A DNA stretch of 64,000 nucleotides from Marinobacter sp. LV10R510-11A (GTDB taxonomy: Bacteria > Pseudomonadota > Gammaproteobacteria > Pseudomonadales > Oleiphilaceae). The first letter of the stretch is position 1. Every line of letters starts with the position of its first letter. The position numbers and the translations under genes were made by a program. The notes under the pieces were generated by a model. The model saw nothing but the letters and a program-made list of their open reading frames with translations, was not told where the DNA came from and made no database searches. The DNA lies in assembly GCF_900215155.1 (NCBI RefSeq), contig NZ_LT907980.1:3658001-3722000 (forward strand). Direction: 5' to 3'. Positions 36,958-47,456 of this stretch are shown here, in pieces.

Positions 36958-37016
36958 GTCTAACACCTAAGCATTTAATGGTCGTGCGCAGCATGACCTT
37001 TAAATGTCTGTTGGAC
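36958..37016 (-). repeat. attC site, orphan at array edge
   Basis: GTCCAAC (R'') and GTTAGAC (R') on the minus strand match consensus, 59 bp apart, with pairing CATTTAAAGGTCATG / GACCATTAAATG. The gene it once served would lie to the right and is gone; that side now has 260 bases without a gene and then a dead IS91-type element. Confidence 0.88.
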
Positions 37017-37277
37017 TAAGCCGCCAACGCCGCAGCTATCGAACGGTGCCTAAGGATAAAGTAATTTGGAGGCGAAGCTTGAACGGTACATCTGGGGCCG
37101 GGCGCGAAGCAATGCCGGCGGGGTTTGGTCTCATTCGATCCTTCATGAGGCGGTTCCTTGTGGTGATTCCCCTCAGATTACCTCTCAGGTACCCGTTTTT
37201 CCAGCCTTCGGCCGCAGAGAGATCCAGCTCACTAAGAACTGTAGGTTTCCCCCCGTCGGATCAAGAAGGCCGTGAAG

Positions 37278-38428
37278 CTAACCCGTCGGCACAGCCGTTA
37301 TTCTGAACCGTGGGATCTGGCGAACCATACGCACCAGGCCATCATCACATTGTGGGCAGGGCCAGCATCGCTGGGATGTTGGACTCTCCGCTGTAGCTTC
37401 TGATCGGGGCGGTTGCGATAAACAGTGCCGGATAACAGCCAGTTTTCGTCGTCGGGTTCGGTTGCTCAGGTAGCCGAAATGGCGAATCCGCATGAAGCCT
37501 TTGGGCAGAATGTGCATCAGGAACCGCCGCACGAACTCCCGTCCATCCAGCCACTGGGTCTTGATCCGGGAGTGATCGCGGTAATCCTTATATCGGAACG
37601 AGACCTGATCCCCCTCCATCGACAACAAGTGCCCGTTGCTGATGGCGATTCGGTGACTGTAGCGGGCAAGATAATCCACCACACTATCGGCCTGGTTCAG
37701 GCAATGTCGAGTGTAAACAACCCACTCCTGTTGCATCAGGCCGTCGAGCACACCATCAATCTCACCGTTGCGGGTAACCCGGTGCAGTTCGCCTGCGTTC
37801 ACCGCCGCTCTCAGCATCGACACCATTCGCCCTCGAAAACGCCGGGATAAGGCCCGTACCGGGAACAGGTAGTGGCTTTTTGCCTTGTGCCAGTCTTCGG
37901 TGCCGGTCAACACTCCGCCGGGGATCAGGCAATGCACGTGAACATGACGGTTCAGGTTCTGTCCCCATGTGTGGAGCACCGCCGTCATGCCCAGTTCGCC
38001 GCCAAGGTGCCGGGTGTTGCGCCCAAACTGCTTAAGCGTGTCCTAGACTGCGGCGAACAGACAGCGGTAGATCACGTCGGGATGGAGCTGAACCCAGCCG
38101 TTCAAGGTGTGAGGTAGCGTAAACACCAAATGGAAGTAAGGCACCGGCAGTAACAGGGAGCGCTGACGTGCGCTCCATTGTTCAGTTGCATGGCCCTGAC
38201 ATTGCGGACAATGGCGACCCCGGCATCCGTAGTAGCAGATGGAGCGGGCCTGGCAATGATCACAACGCATTTCCATACCGCCCATGCGGGCGGTCCGGCA
38301 GTCCGTTAGGCGAGCGCCGATAATAACGGGCCAGCGCGGTGACGACATAAAGATAGCTGTGCTGGGTGCGGGGGGGGGAAGCCATGCTGGCACATGGCCT
38401 GGATCATGGTCTGACGTAACGGTGTCAT
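37278..38428 (-). pseudogene. IS91-family Y2 transposase, disrupted, fused to an integrase start
   Basis: The main part is an IS91-type rolling-circle transposase: zinc-binding CDHC and CPQC clusters, LPVPYFHLVFTLPHTLN, the HUH motif HVHVHC, and DYLARYSHRIAISN. A TAG at 38043-38045 (where homologues have Trp in AVWDTLKQ) interrupts it. The first 50 codons, from an ATG at 38428 with AGGAG before it, instead match the start of the tyrosine integrase that often accompanies IS91 elements (MTPLRQTMIQAMCQHGF, then RTQHSYLYVVTALARYYRR after a frame change in a nine-base C tract). An internal deletion has joined the two. Confidence 0.8.
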
Positions 38429-38442
38429 GACAGTAACTCCTC

Positions 38443-38472
38443 TTCTGAATAGCCCAATTGGGCTATTCAGAA
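38443..38472. repeat. 30-bp perfect palindrome at IS91-type element end
   Basis: TTCTGAATAGCCCAA followed by its exact complement. It stands 15 bases outside the integrase start and is likely the terminus or an operator of the IS91-type element. Confidence 0.7.
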
Positions 38473-38655
38473 GTATCCGTCAAGACACCCAATTTCGCAG
38501 GAAACTCAGGGCATCGTCTAAAATTTTATAAAACAATAGCTTAGTCCACCCCCTACATCGCTGCCATGTAATCGTTTGGCTTCTGCGATCCGCGCTTTCA
38601 ATAACACTGTATAGAAAACCGTTCCAAGCCGAGGAGCAAAGCTGTGAAGAGCTAG

Positions 38656-38680
38656 GAACCCCGGCTGCGCGCCGAGGTTC
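38656..38680. terminator. GC-rich hairpin downstream of ubiB
   Basis: GAACC..GGC / GCC..GGTTC stem about 43 bases past the ubiB stop. The T-run on the minus strand is missing, so activity as a terminator is uncertain. Confidence 0.35.
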
Positions 38681-38722
38681 ATTTATGCATTCCTGGAAAA
38701 CACTGCAGCACCAACGCGTATT

Positions 38723-40366
38723 TCAGCGGCTACCACGCACAACCAGTACTCCCGCGCCAGCTAGCAACGCCCAAGACCATAGCGGCGCGTTCTCTGCCCA
38801 TGCCCGGGCCTCTGGTTGGGTGCCGATAATGGCTGCGGCAACCAGAGCCACGGCTGTAATCCCTCGGCGCCAGCGCCGGTCAGCCCTGCGCTGTTGTTCC
38901 CGAAGTAGGGCAAGCGTGTCTTGGTTCTGTTTCTCGGTGGGGCCGGCGCTGCGTAGCTGTAGCAAGGCGTCGTGAACCAGCTGCGGCATTTCGGGAGACT
39001 GTTCCAGCCAGGCGGGCAGGTGGGTCTGCAGGGTCTTGATCAAGCCAGACGGGCCGATTCGTTTGCGCATCCAGGTTTCCAGGAAAGGCTGCGCTGTGCT
39101 CCACAAGTCGAGTTCGGGGTACAGCTGGCGGCCCAGGCCTTCTACGTTCAGCAAGGTTTTTTGCAGCAGAACCAGCTGAGGCTGTACTTCCATATTGAAC
39201 CGGCGAGCAGTTTGGAACAGGCGAAGCAGGAAGTGGCCGAAGGAAATGTCCTTAAGTGGCTTCTCAAAAATTGGCTCGCATACGGTGCGGATGGCTGCTT
39301 CGAATTCGTTTACCCGGGTATCCGGTGGTACCCAACCGGATTGGATGTGCAGTTGGGCTACTTGTCGGTAGTCCCGGCGGAAGAAGGCCAGAAGGTTACG
39401 AGCCAGGTAGCTTTGATCATCCGGCGCCAGGGTACCAACAATGCCAAAATCAATGGCGATGTATTTCGGGTCAGCCGGGTTGGATGCGTCGACAAAGATG
39501 TTGCCCGGGTGCATGTCGGCGTGAAAGAAGCTGTCTCGGAACACCTGAGTAAAGAAGATTTCGACGCCCTTTTCTGCCAGAACCTTCAGGTTCACGCCGG
39601 CAGCCTCCAAAGCGGGAACATCGGCAATGGGGATGCCGTATATGCGCTCCATCACCATCACGGATTTGCGGGTGTAATCCCAGTTGATAAAGGGAATATA
39701 GATCAGCGAAGAAGTCTCGAAATTACGACGCAACTGACTCGCGTTGGCGGCTTCCCGCTGCAGATCAAGCTCATCGTGAATGGTGGAATCGTAATCTGCC
39801 ACCACGTCTACCGGGTGTAGCCGCTTGCCTTCTGCCCAATACTTCTCAAGCAGGTTGGCCATCAGATACATCAAGGCGAGATCTTGGCGGATAACCTTCT
39901 CGATACCGGGGCGTAGCACCTTTACCACCACGTCTTGGCCGTTCAACAGCGTCGCGGTATGAACCTGTGCCACGGAGGCAGAAGCCAGGGGGTCGGCGCC
40001 GAACTCTTTAAATAATTCAGAAACCGGCGCACCAAGAGAGGTTTCAATAATGCGGCGGGCCGCATCGCTAGGAAACGGCGGTACTCGATCCTGCAGCGTT
40101 TTTAGGGAGTCTGCCATGTCGTCAGGCAGTAAATCACGGCGCGTAGACAGAATCTGGCCGAACTTTACGAAGACCGGCCCCAGTTCTTCCAAGGCCAAGC
40201 GCAGGCGGTCACCACGGCTGAGCTTTGGTTTTGGGAAGAGATGCCAAGGTGCCAGCAGGAAAAACACTTTCAGTGGCCCCGGCAACTCTGCTAACGGCAG
40301 AAACGTATCCAGCCGGTAACGGCAGAATACCCAGGAAATTCGGAACAGGCGTTGCAGGCGGGTCAC
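38723..40366 (-). CDS. ubiB: ubiquinone biosynthesis protein kinase UbiB
   Basis: UbiB is an atypical ADCK-type ATPase/kinase required for ubiquinone synthesis. The 547-residue protein shows [20 protein letters not shown] (the KxGQ motif), [11 protein letters not shown] (Ala-rich loop), [14 protein letters not shown] (catalytic Asp) and AIDFGIVG, with hydrophobic helices at the C-terminus. It overlaps ubiJ by four bases in a ubiE-ubiJ-ubiB operon. Confidence 0.97.
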   Translation of the reverse strand: MTRLQRLFRISWVFCRYRLDTFLPLAELPGPLKVFFLLAPWHLFPKPKLSRGDRLRLALEELGPVFVKFGQILSTRRDLLPDDMADSLKTLQDRVPPFPSDAARRIIETSLGAPVSELFKEFGADPLASASVAQVHTATLLNGQDVVVKVLRPGIEKVIRQDLALMYLMANLLEKYWAEGKRLHPVDVVADYDSTIHDELDLQREAANASQLRRNFETSSLIYIPFINWDYTRKSVMVMERIYGIPIADVPALEAAGVNLKVLAEKGVEIFFTQVFRDSFFHADMHPGNIFVDASNPADPKYIAIDFGIVGTLAPDDQSYLARNLLAFFRRDYRQVAQLHIQSGWVPPDTRVNEFEAAIRTVCEPIFEKPLKDISFGHFLLRLFQTARRFNMEVQPQLVLLQKTLLNVEGLGRQLYPELDLWSTAQPFLETWMRKRIGPSGLIKTLQTHLPAWLEQSPEMPQLVHDALLQLRSAGPTEKQNQDTLALLREQQRRADRRWRRGITAVALVAAAIIGTQPEARAWAENAPLWSWALLAGAGVLVVRGSR

Positions 40367-41004
40367 GGAGTCTCCGGTTTGTCAGTAGTGCCGCGGCTTT
40401 CGATCTGGTTCACGCGGGCCTCCAGGCGTTCGGTGCGCAGGCTGAGGGCGTCGATATCCTCAAATGTGGCTTCCAGTTCGCGGCGACCGGGCAGGGCGCG
40501 GCTTTCCTCGTGCACGTATTCTTCAATATTGGCGTTCAGGGTGCTGAAAGCCTGGCGGCTCCAGCTTACGGCGTTGCGAATACGCTTGCCGATAAAGTGA
40601 GCCGGTACGTCGCCGATGTGTCTTGCCATGGCAGCTTCCCAGTCTGGGTTCAGCTGATCCAGCGCGCGCTGAAACTGGTGTGCCAGGGCGGTATCGCCGG
40701 TCACTTCAAGGCGGTTATCGGTGAACACGCGGTTGTCGCCCGTCGCCAGTGCAGCGAAAGCCAGGGGCTTGCCGCTGATTTCCAATGCAGGTTCTTCCGC
40801 AGGTTGGCTACGCACCTGCACCCGGTTGCCCGCTCTGTGCAGGGAGCAAGTCAGGGAGACGGGGTCGGTAATGCGGAACTGTACTGGCCTCTCAAGCGCG
40901 CCTAGCAGCGCCTGCTGACCAGCAGGATCCAGCTCAAGCGCGTGGTTCAAGGCCCGCTCGATTATGGCTGTTACCGCCGCTAGCAGGGTTGGGCCGGGAA
41001 ACAT
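40363..41004 (-). CDS. ubiJ: ubiquinone biosynthesis accessory factor UbiJ
   Basis: A 213-residue protein with an N-terminal SCP2 sterol-carrier-like domain (about residues 15-120) and a C-terminal coiled coil ([20 protein letters not shown]). UbiJ holds hydrophobic intermediates in the Ubi enzyme complex. It shares one base with the end of ubiE and overlaps ubiB by four. Confidence 0.94.
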   Translation of the reverse strand: MFPGPTLLAAVTAIIERALNHALELDPAGQQALLGALERPVQFRITDPVSLTCSLHRAGNRVQVRSQPAEEPALEISGKPLAFAALATGDNRVFTDNRLEVTGDTALAHQFQRALDQLNPDWEAAMARHIGDVPAHFIGKRIRNAVSWSRQAFSTLNANIEEYVHEESRALPGRRELEATFEDIDALSLRTERLEARVNQIESRGTTDKPETP

Positions 41005-41786
41005 CAGGGCTTGATTCCCACGTGTAGGGCGACAACGCCGCCGGTCATGTTGTAGTACTTGCAGTTCACCAGACCTGCGTTTTCCATCATGCCTTTGAGC
41101 GTCTCTTGGTCTGGATGCATGCGGATGGATTCGGCCAAGTACTTGTAGCTTTCGCCGTCGCCGGCGATGAGCTGGCCCATCAATGGCAGGGCGGTAAACG
41201 AGTAGGTGTCGTAGGCCTTGCTAAGTAGCGGGTTGGTGGGCTTGGAAAATTCCAAAATCATGAGCTTGCCGCCGGGCTTTAGTACGCGGGCCATGTCCCG
41301 AAGGGCCTGATCCTTGTCGGTCACGTTTCGCAGGCCAAAAGCAATGGATACGGCGTTGAAGTTGTTATCCGGGAAGGGCAGGTGCTCGGCATCGGCTTGC
41401 ACGTATTCAATGTTGCCAGCGTAACCGCGGTCGGTCAGGCGGCTACGGCCTACCTTCAACATAGAGGCGTTAATGTCGGCCAGAACCACTTGGCCGTTCC
41501 GGCCCACGAGATCAGAGAACTTCATGGTCAGATCGCCGGTCCCGCCGGCAATATCCAACACTTTGTGGCCTGGGCGCACACCGGAAAGCTCAATGGTAAA
41601 GCGTTTCCACAGACGATGGATGCCCATAGACATCAAATCGTTCATGAGGTCGTATTTGCCCGCTACGCTGTGAAAAACGTCGGCCACCTGGCTGGCTTTT
41701 TGGCTCTTGGGCACATCGCGGAAACCGAAATGGGTGACGTCGTCCTGGCCATTGCTGGAGTTGGCCGGCGGTTGTTGCTCGCTCAT
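41004..41786 (-). CDS. ubiE: ubiquinone/menaquinone C-methyltransferase
   Basis: UbiE methylates the C2 position of the ubiquinone ring (and demethylmenaquinone). The 260 residues show [45 protein letters not shown], the SAM loop [15 protein letters not shown], and [19 protein letters not shown]. First gene of ubiEJB. Confidence 0.97.
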   Translation of the reverse strand: MSEQQPPANSSNGQDDVTHFGFRDVPKSQKASQVADVFHSVAGKYDLMNDLMSMGIHRLWKRFTIELSGVRPGHKVLDIAGGTGDLTMKFSDLVGRNGQVVLADINASMLKVGRSRLTDRGYAGNIEYVQADAEHLPFPDNNFNAVSIAFGLRNVTDKDQALRDMARVLKPGGKLMILEFSKPTNPLLSKAYDTYSFTALPLMGQLIAGDGESYKYLAESIRMHPDQETLKGMMENAGLVNCKYYNMTGGVVALHVGIKP

Positions 41787-41912
41787 GGGGCATGTCCTGT
41801 CAGAATCTGAACCTCGTATTCTAACGGTTGAGGGGGTTGCTACAAGAGTGGCGAGACGTTTAATACCGCCTTACACTATAAAACCGATAACTTTTGAAGA
41901 GAAAACTGACCC

Positions 41913-42191
41913 ATGTCCGTAATTGATGTACATCGCGCCCATACCCTTGATAAAGACCATGCTCGCGACGCGGCCGAGGCGCTTGCCCGGGATCTGTCCA
42001 GCCAGTTCGATCTTAATTACCAGTGGGAAGGCGATCACCTTAAGTTCAAGCGCTCGGGTGTTAAAGGTCACCTGAACATAACGGGTGACGACCTGCACGT
42101 GCATTTGGAGCTGGGCCTGTTGCTGCGGCCATTCAAAGCAAAGATTGAGAATGAGATTCACAGCCAGCTGGATCAGATCCTGAAAGCCTAA
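41913..42191 (+). CDS. polyhydroxyalkanoate-system small protein (TIGR02610)
   Basis: A 92-residue protein with the pattern of the PHA_gran_rgn family: AAEALARDLSSQFDLNYQWE, then FKRSGVKGHLNITGDDLHV and LLRPFKAKIENEIHSQLDQI. The family is found near PHA synthesis genes in many proteobacteria, though no phaC is visible in this window. It faces ubiE across a 126-base promoter gap. Confidence 0.85.
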   Translation: MSVIDVHRAHTLDKDHARDAAEALARDLSSQFDLNYQWEGDHLKFKRSGVKGHLNITGDDLHVHLELGLLLRPFKAKIENEIHSQLDQILKA

Positions 42192-42206
42192 CCCTTCAGG
42201 TGTTTT

Positions 42207-42956
42207 TCAAAGGTCGCCCGGGAGCACAAACGGCTCTGGGTGGCCGTTGAGAATGTTGTCCATAACCTGCTGCTCTCTGGTCACCAGCCGGCTGATCAAC
42301 AAGTCCACGTTATCCATCTTCCGGAATGCTAAGTAACCTCTGTGAAGGAAGTTGTGCAGATCACTAAGATCGGCCATTTCTGCTGGGGCCCGACTCATTG
42401 AAAGCAGCCACCCCAGTGCACGATTACGCACATATCGGTCGAGCTGTTGCCCAACATCGGCCACCAACATTACCTGCTTCTCGCGCTGTTCCAGTTTCTG
42501 GCTGGCGCGGTATACCTCGCAGTAGTGTTCACCGGTTACCGAGCTTGCCGGTATATCACGCTCATCAAGCAGTTCGGCCAGCTCAAGATCCAGCTGCTGA
42601 GTAATCAGGTTTAGCTCGACCAGCCCGGCAAGCATTTCCAGTTGATGATCTGGTAACCACTTGACCATTTTCGGGAATACACGGTCTATGTTGTCGTCGC
42701 GCCGAGTCATGCTGGCGGGGGCGTAAAGATCGGTCAGTAGGAATTCCAGGCCGGTGTGATAGCCAAGATGCTGATATAAGTCCTGGTGCGTCGATTTCAG
42801 GCGTTCTGCCTGCCAATCAGCAACGGTGAACGTGCTGCTTAATAACCGATGGCCGGTTTTATGAATCCTGAAATCGTGGTAATCCAATAGCAACTGTTGC
42901 AAGCGACGGGCGCTATCTGAACGCACATCCGTGTTAACGAGGCGCTCACGGTACAT
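42207..42956 (-). CDS. FFLEELY-motif family protein
   Basis: A 249-residue helical protein with the sequence GLEFLLTDLYAP near residue 70, the position and pattern of the family's FFLEELY motif, plus HRGYLAFRKMDNVDLLISRL near the C-terminus. No biochemical role is known to me. It is a single gene, convergent with the PHA-system gene. Confidence 0.75.
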   Translation of the reverse strand: MYRERLVNTDVRSDSARRLQQLLLDYHDFRIHKTGHRLLSSTFTVADWQAERLKSTHQDLYQHLGYHTGLEFLLTDLYAPASMTRRDDNIDRVFPKMVKWLPDHQLEMLAGLVELNLITQQLDLELAELLDERDIPASSVTGEHYCEVYRASQKLEQREKQVMLVADVGQQLDRYVRNRALGWLLSMSRAPAEMADLSDLHNFLHRGYLAFRKMDNVDLLISRLVTREQQVMDNILNGHPEPFVLPGDL

Positions 42957-43067
42957 GGTGACAGCTCCGGTGGGTCTGTGTAGAGATTTGTAGTTTACCG
43001 GAGGGAAGGCGAGGGTGCAGCAAGCCCGGCCAGTGGCCGGGCATCAATTCTTTGGTTGTCTAAACTT

Positions 43068-43991
43068 CTAACCTTGGGCGGCAGCAGGCGAGGGCTTAAA
43101 GTCTGGCAGCCATTCTTTGCTGTCGAGGGTTACAAAATGACTGGGCGCTAACGTTTCAACAATGCGCATGGTGGTGGGGCTCTGGCGTGCGCTATCAAGC
43201 ATGGCTTGGCGATCCAGAAGCCGATCCACGGCAGGAATCAGGAAGGTACCGTGACGTATATGTTGGTACACGTCGGTGTCGGTGCGCTCTATCCACTCAA
43301 AAATGTTCTCAATGTTACGAACAATGGTTAGGTGGTCGCGGGTGGCATAGAAAAGCTTGCTCAGCAGTTGTTTTTTACGCGGGTTCATTTTACCGAAGAA
43401 CGTCTGTCCGTAGGCAGATGAAGGCGCGCTGTTGATCAGGCGAATCAGCCAAGGCCACATGCCGTGGCTAACAGGCTCGAGGAGCGCTGATACCAGCGGA
43501 TGAATTTTTCCTTGGGGCAAGGCTGGCGCTTCAAGAACCACTTCCACGTGTTCAAACAAATCTGGCCTCTGCCTGACTGCTTCTAGCGTCACGGCCCCGC
43601 CCCGCGAGTGGCCATGAACCCTAACATTGCGTGTACTGGGCAGGTTCTCCAGAGCTTGGGTCAGAATGCTGGCATCATACTCAATCGTGCTTTCTAAATG
43701 CTTTATTGGCAGCTCCCACTCGGCTGTTTCCGGCGTCACACCGCTAACAGGAATATGGTAGTTGCTGCAGGTAAGCAGGATCAGTTCGGTGGTCGGTGCG
43801 TCATAGGTCTGGGTGAAGTAGCAGTGGTTTTCTAGAAAGCCATGTACGCCAATAACGGTTTGCTCTGCTTCGCCGCTGTGATTGCGAACAGAAACAGCGC
43901 CTTTGCCAACACGATACACCCTCCCAGAGAACATCTCCGAGTAGGCACTGTCGATCGGTTTGATCAGCTTGCTGATATGGCTTGCTTTCAT
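43068..43991 (-). CDS. alpha/beta-fold hydrolase
   Basis: A 307-residue alpha/beta hydrolase. HGFLENHCYF is the oxyanion-hole loop, HGHSRGGAV the nucleophile elbow with Ser, and TLAPSHFV holds the likely catalytic His. There is no signal peptide. GGAGGAG precedes the ATG at 43991; the longer frame to 44168 is unlikely. Its neighbour across the next gap is the wax-ester synthase; a role in lipid turnover is possible but not shown. Confidence 0.85.
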   Translation of the reverse strand: MKASHISKLIKPIDSAYSEMFSGRVYRVGKGAVSVRNHSGEAEQTVIGVHGFLENHCYFTQTYDAPTTELILLTCSNYHIPVSGVTPETAEWELPIKHLESTIEYDASILTQALENLPSTRNVRVHGHSRGGAVTLEAVRQRPDLFEHVEVVLEAPALPQGKIHPLVSALLEPVSHGMWPWLIRLINSAPSSAYGQTFFGKMNPRKKQLLSKLFYATRDHLTIVRNIENIFEWIERTDTDVYQHIRHGTFLIPAVDRLLDRQAMLDSARQSPTTMRIVETLAPSHFVTLDSKEWLPDFKPSPAAAQG

Positions 43992-44354
43992 AATGCATCT
44001 CCTCCCAGCACGGCTATAGCCTGTTTTTGGAGTTTGGTCATTCGACCTTGGTTGCGCTGGTAACCCTGTTGTACTCCCATTCGGCCCAACCTTTATTGGC
44101 GCTGGTAACCCAGTTATTGCCTTGATATGACCAATCGGTAACCGTTGGGAGCTTGTAATAACTATCACACCAAGGCTTATAACCAGTATAGGAGTAAAGT
44201 ATGTGTATATGTAGTTTTCTGTAACCTGACATCATCGATGCCTTTGTGGAGCCGGTGGTATATGTCTGGCACAATGCTGAGCGCTGTTTTTTTTACTCTA
44301 TTACTCTTTAGCTCCACTACTCTTTAATTTCACTACTTCCGGGGACGTTCGAGT
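43992..44354. other. 363-base intergenic stretch with a repeat-bearing short frame
   Basis: A minus-strand frame at 44038-44274 encodes 78 residues rich in Tyr, Trp and Asn, ending in two similar segments (NNWVTSANKG and YNRVTSATKV) that mirror a DNA repeat, GCGCTGGTAACCC-GTT. It has no good ribosome binding site and may be the 3' end of a lost secreted protein. The promoter for the acyltransferase gene should also lie here. Confidence 0.35.
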
Positions 44355-45770
44355 TTGAGCCACGAGCAAACGCATCTTATGCTTCCTGCGGACTCAGCTT
44401 GGCTGGCTCTGGAGAGCCCCCGAAACCCCATGACTATTACTGTCATGATGCGGGTAGATGGCCTGACGGCCCCCCGGCTGCGGGAGTTTTTGCGCGTGTA
44501 CTGGATGGCTTGGGAACGCTTCCGGTATATGCCCGTTAAGCGGGCACCCGGCTGGCAGTGGGAGCCAGACCCGGTTTTTGATCTCCGGCACCATCTTGAT
44601 GTAGTGCTTGATCGCTTCACAGACTCTGCACTTCAGGAGTGGGTTTCTGAGCGCCTGAACCAGCCCCTGCCGTTATATCGCCCCCTATGGAAATTCTGGC
44701 TGGCGCCGAATGCCGAAGGTGGCTCGGTATTGTTGCTTCGATTACACCACTGCTATGCCGACGGCGTATCACTGACAGGTATTTTTGACCGCCTGTGCTC
44801 GACCTCGCCGCAGCAGCACCCGGCGGTATACGGCGCGCGGCAAACCGGAAATTTAGCTCCCTGGATGTCAGCAGCCAAAAACCGGGTTGAGCAATTGCTT
44901 GGCGGCGACGCAGCGGCGGAAGCCGGCACTAACAAACAAAGCGCCGAACCGGGAAGTCAGTTTGATCAGGCCAGAACTTTACTGGATCAAGCGGCCCGCA
45001 ACGGCGTGAAACTGGTAAATGAATTCAGCGATTTTCTGGCAGAGCCGGAAGATACGCCATCCGACCTCAAGCGAGCGTTGTTGGGGCAGCGCCATTGTCG
45101 GTGGTCTGCGCCGGTTGCTCTAGGTCGATTCCGCTCAATCGCCAAGGCTACTAATGTAACGATCAACGATGTCCTTCTCAGCTGCGTGGCGGCAGCGGTT
45201 CGTCCCCGCCTTGGTATTTCTGGGGCGGACTTAGAAGACGCGGTGATGCATGCAGCGGTTCCCGTTGATATTCGCGACCGCCTTCCAGATGATCTGAAAC
45301 CAGAACCGGACTCCCTCGGTAACTACTTCGGTACCGTATTTGTTCCCCTGCCAGTAGATGGCGAGAGCGCTCTGGAGCGTCTATATCGCATCAAACAGGA
45401 AACCCGCCGGCTGAAGAAAAGCTGGCAGCCTGGAATAGCCTGGGGGTTGTCGGCCTGTGCATCCTTGATTCCAGACGCCCTGCGCCAGCCGCTTTTGGAT
45501 GTTTTTTATCGCAAAGCCAGCGCGGTGGTGTCGAACGTTATTGGCACCCCAGAGGCCAGATACATTGCCGGCTGCCGGATTACCGAACAAATGTTCTGGG
45601 TGCCCCAGGCCGGTGACATAGGGTTGGGAGTCAGCATTGTCAGCTATGCCGGGCAGGTTCAGTTTGGCGTAGTGGCAGACGAAGCCGTATTGGCAGACCC
45701 CGCAGAGTTTCTGCAAGATTGCCTGCAGGAGTTGTCGGAGTTCCCCGGTGGTTCACCTATTGTTGTTTGA
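44355..45770 (+). CDS. wax ester synthase / diacylglycerol acyltransferase
   Basis: WS/DGAT joins acyl-CoA to a fatty alcohol or diacylglycerol to form storage wax esters or triacylglycerol. The 471-residue protein begins MSHEQTHLMLPADSAWLALE, has the catalytic HHCYADG motif at residues 131-137 (HHxxxDG), NVTINDVLLSCVAAAVR, and a C-terminal condensation-like half with SNVIGTPEARYIAG. Such enzymes are a hallmark of Marinobacter and Acinetobacter. No partner reductase (fatty acyl-CoA reductase) is in this window. Confidence 0.93.
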   Translation: MSHEQTHLMLPADSAWLALESPRNPMTITVMMRVDGLTAPRLREFLRVYWMAWERFRYMPVKRAPGWQWEPDPVFDLRHHLDVVLDRFTDSALQEWVSERLNQPLPLYRPLWKFWLAPNAEGGSVLLLRLHHCYADGVSLTGIFDRLCSTSPQQHPAVYGARQTGNLAPWMSAAKNRVEQLLGGDAAAEAGTNKQSAEPGSQFDQARTLLDQAARNGVKLVNEFSDFLAEPEDTPSDLKRALLGQRHCRWSAPVALGRFRSIAKATNVTINDVLLSCVAAAVRPRLGISGADLEDAVMHAAVPVDIRDRLPDDLKPEPDSLGNYFGTVFVPLPVDGESALERLYRIKQETRRLKKSWQPGIAWGLSACASLIPDALRQPLLDVFYRKASAVVSNVIGTPEARYIAGCRITEQMFWVPQAGDIGLGVSIVSYAGQVQFGVVADEAVLADPAEFLQDCLQELSEFPGGSPIVV

Positions 45771-45839
45771 GGTCTACAGTGAATGGGTAAACGCGAACGA
45801 CCGCGTTGTCATTTACAACCACAATAAGAGGTGACGAGT

Positions 45840-47360
45840 ATGATTTACGCACAACCAGGAAAAGACGGTTCCGTCGTTTCTTTCAAATCCCGTTACGAGA
45901 ACTACATCGGTGGCGAGTGGGTCGCTCCGGTTAAAGGTCAGTACTTCGAAAACATAACGCCGATAACCGGCGCTGTTATCTGCGACATTCCGCGCTCCTC
46001 CGCCGAGGATATTGATCTGGCGCTTGATGCTGCGCACAAGGTCGCGCCGGCCTGGGGCAAAACTTCACCGGCAGAGCGCTCCAACATTCTGCTTAAAATT
46101 GCTGATCGCATTGACGCCAACTTAGAAAAACTGGCTGTCGCAGAAACCTGGGATAACGGCAAAGCGATTCGTGAAGCCCTAAATGCGGATATCCCTCTAG
46201 CCGCCGATCACTTCCGTTACTTTGCGGGCTGCATCCGGGCCCAAGAAGGGAGCATGAGTCAGATTGACGAAAACACCGTGGCTTATCATTTTCATGAGCC
46301 TCTTGGTGTGGTCGGGCAGATCATTCCTTGGAACTTCCCGATTCTGATGGCTGCGTGGAAGCTGGCGCCCTGTTTGGCCGCTGGCAACTGCACCGTGTTC
46401 AAGCCAGCGGAGCAGACGCCCGCCAGTATTCTGGTACTTATCGAGATCATTGGTGATCTGTTGCCGCCGGGCGTTCTCAACATTGTTAACGGCTATGGTA
46501 TCGAAGCGGGTGAAGCGCTTGCGACTAGCAAGCGTATTGCCAAGATCGCCTTTACAGGCTCTACCCCGGTTGGTTCGCACATCCTCAAGTGCGCGGCAGA
46601 AAACATCATTCCTTCAACGGTTGAGCTGGGCGGCAAGTCTCCTAACATCTATTTCTCTGATGTAATGAAAGCCGAGCCAGAGTTCGTGGACAAGTGTATA
46701 GAAGGCCTGGTTCTGGCATTCTTCAATCAGGGCGAAGTGTGCACTTGTCCGTCTCGCGCGCTGGTGCAGGAAGACATGTATGAAGAGTTTATGCAGAAAG
46801 TGGTTGAGCGCACTAAGGCCATCAAGCGTGGAAACCCGCTGGATACGGATGTGCAAGTGGGCGCACAAGCCAGTAAAGAGCAGTTCGACAAGATCATGTC
46901 TTACCTTGAGATCGGCAAGCAAGAAGGAGCGGAGATTCTAACGGGGGGCGACAGGGAAGAAATGGACGCCGAATTCAACGACGGCTTCTACGTTCAGCCC
47001 ACCTTGTTCAAGGGCGATAACAAGATGCGGGTGTTTCAGGAGGAAATCTTTGGCCCGGTTGTGGGTGTAACCACGTTCAAAACCGAAGAGGAAGCCCTGG
47101 CGATTGCCAACGATACTGAGTTTGGGCTGGGTGCCGGCGTCTGGACCCGCGACACCAACCGTGCATATCGTATGGGGCGCAGCATTCAGGCTGGCCGAGT
47201 GTGGATGAACTGCTATCACGCCTACCCGGCACACGCAGCCTTTGGCGGTTACAAAAAGTCTGGTGTTGGGCGTGAAACCCACAAGATGGCGCTGGAGCAT
47301 TATCAGCAGACCAAATGCATGCTGACCAGCTACGACATTAACCCGTTGGGCTTTTTTTAA
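45840..47360 (+). CDS. NAD+-dependent aldehyde dehydrogenase (ExaC/AldA type)
   Basis: About 506 residues of the aldehyde dehydrogenase superfamily. Motifs: [31 protein letters not shown], the catalytic Glu in [12 protein letters not shown], the nucleophile Cys in [15 protein letters not shown], and [13 protein letters not shown]. Closest named types are ExaC/AldB-like acetaldehyde or long-chain aldehyde dehydrogenases. The ATG at 45840 follows AGAGGTG; the frame start at 45831 overlaps that site. A role in oxidising fatty aldehydes or alcohol-derived aldehydes is likely, given the acyltransferase beside it. Confidence 0.92.
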   Translation: MIYAQPGKDGSVVSFKSRYENYIGGEWVAPVKGQYFENITPITGAVICDIPRSSAEDIDLALDAAHKVAPAWGKTSPAERSNILLKIADRIDANLEKLAVAETWDNGKAIREALNADIPLAADHFRYFAGCIRAQEGSMSQIDENTVAYHFHEPLGVVGQIIPWNFPILMAAWKLAPCLAAGNCTVFKPAEQTPASILVLIEIIGDLLPPGVLNIVNGYGIEAGEALATSKRIAKIAFTGSTPVGSHILKCAAENIIPSTVELGGKSPNIYFSDVMKAEPEFVDKCIEGLVLAFFNQGEVCTCPSRALVQEDMYEEFMQKVVERTKAIKRGNPLDTDVQVGAQASKEQFDKIMSYLEIGKQEGAEILTGGDREEMDAEFNDGFYVQPTLFKGDNKMRVFQEEIFGPVVGVTTFKTEEEALAIANDTEFGLGAGVWTRDTNRAYRMGRSIQAGRVWMNCYHAYPAHAAFGGYKKSGVGRETHKMALEHYQQTKCMLTSYDINPLGFF

Positions 47361-47456
47361 CCCAGTTGCGACAGGCGGCCTCTACCAAGAGGCCTGCCAA
47401 CCGCACGTTTTGATGCACAGCCAACCGTCCTGACGCAGGAACAGACAGGAGAAACC

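Noticed and set aside
40225..40905. 226-codon plus-strand frame opposite ubiB/ubiJ
   Set aside because: Shadow of the ubi genes, no motif seen.
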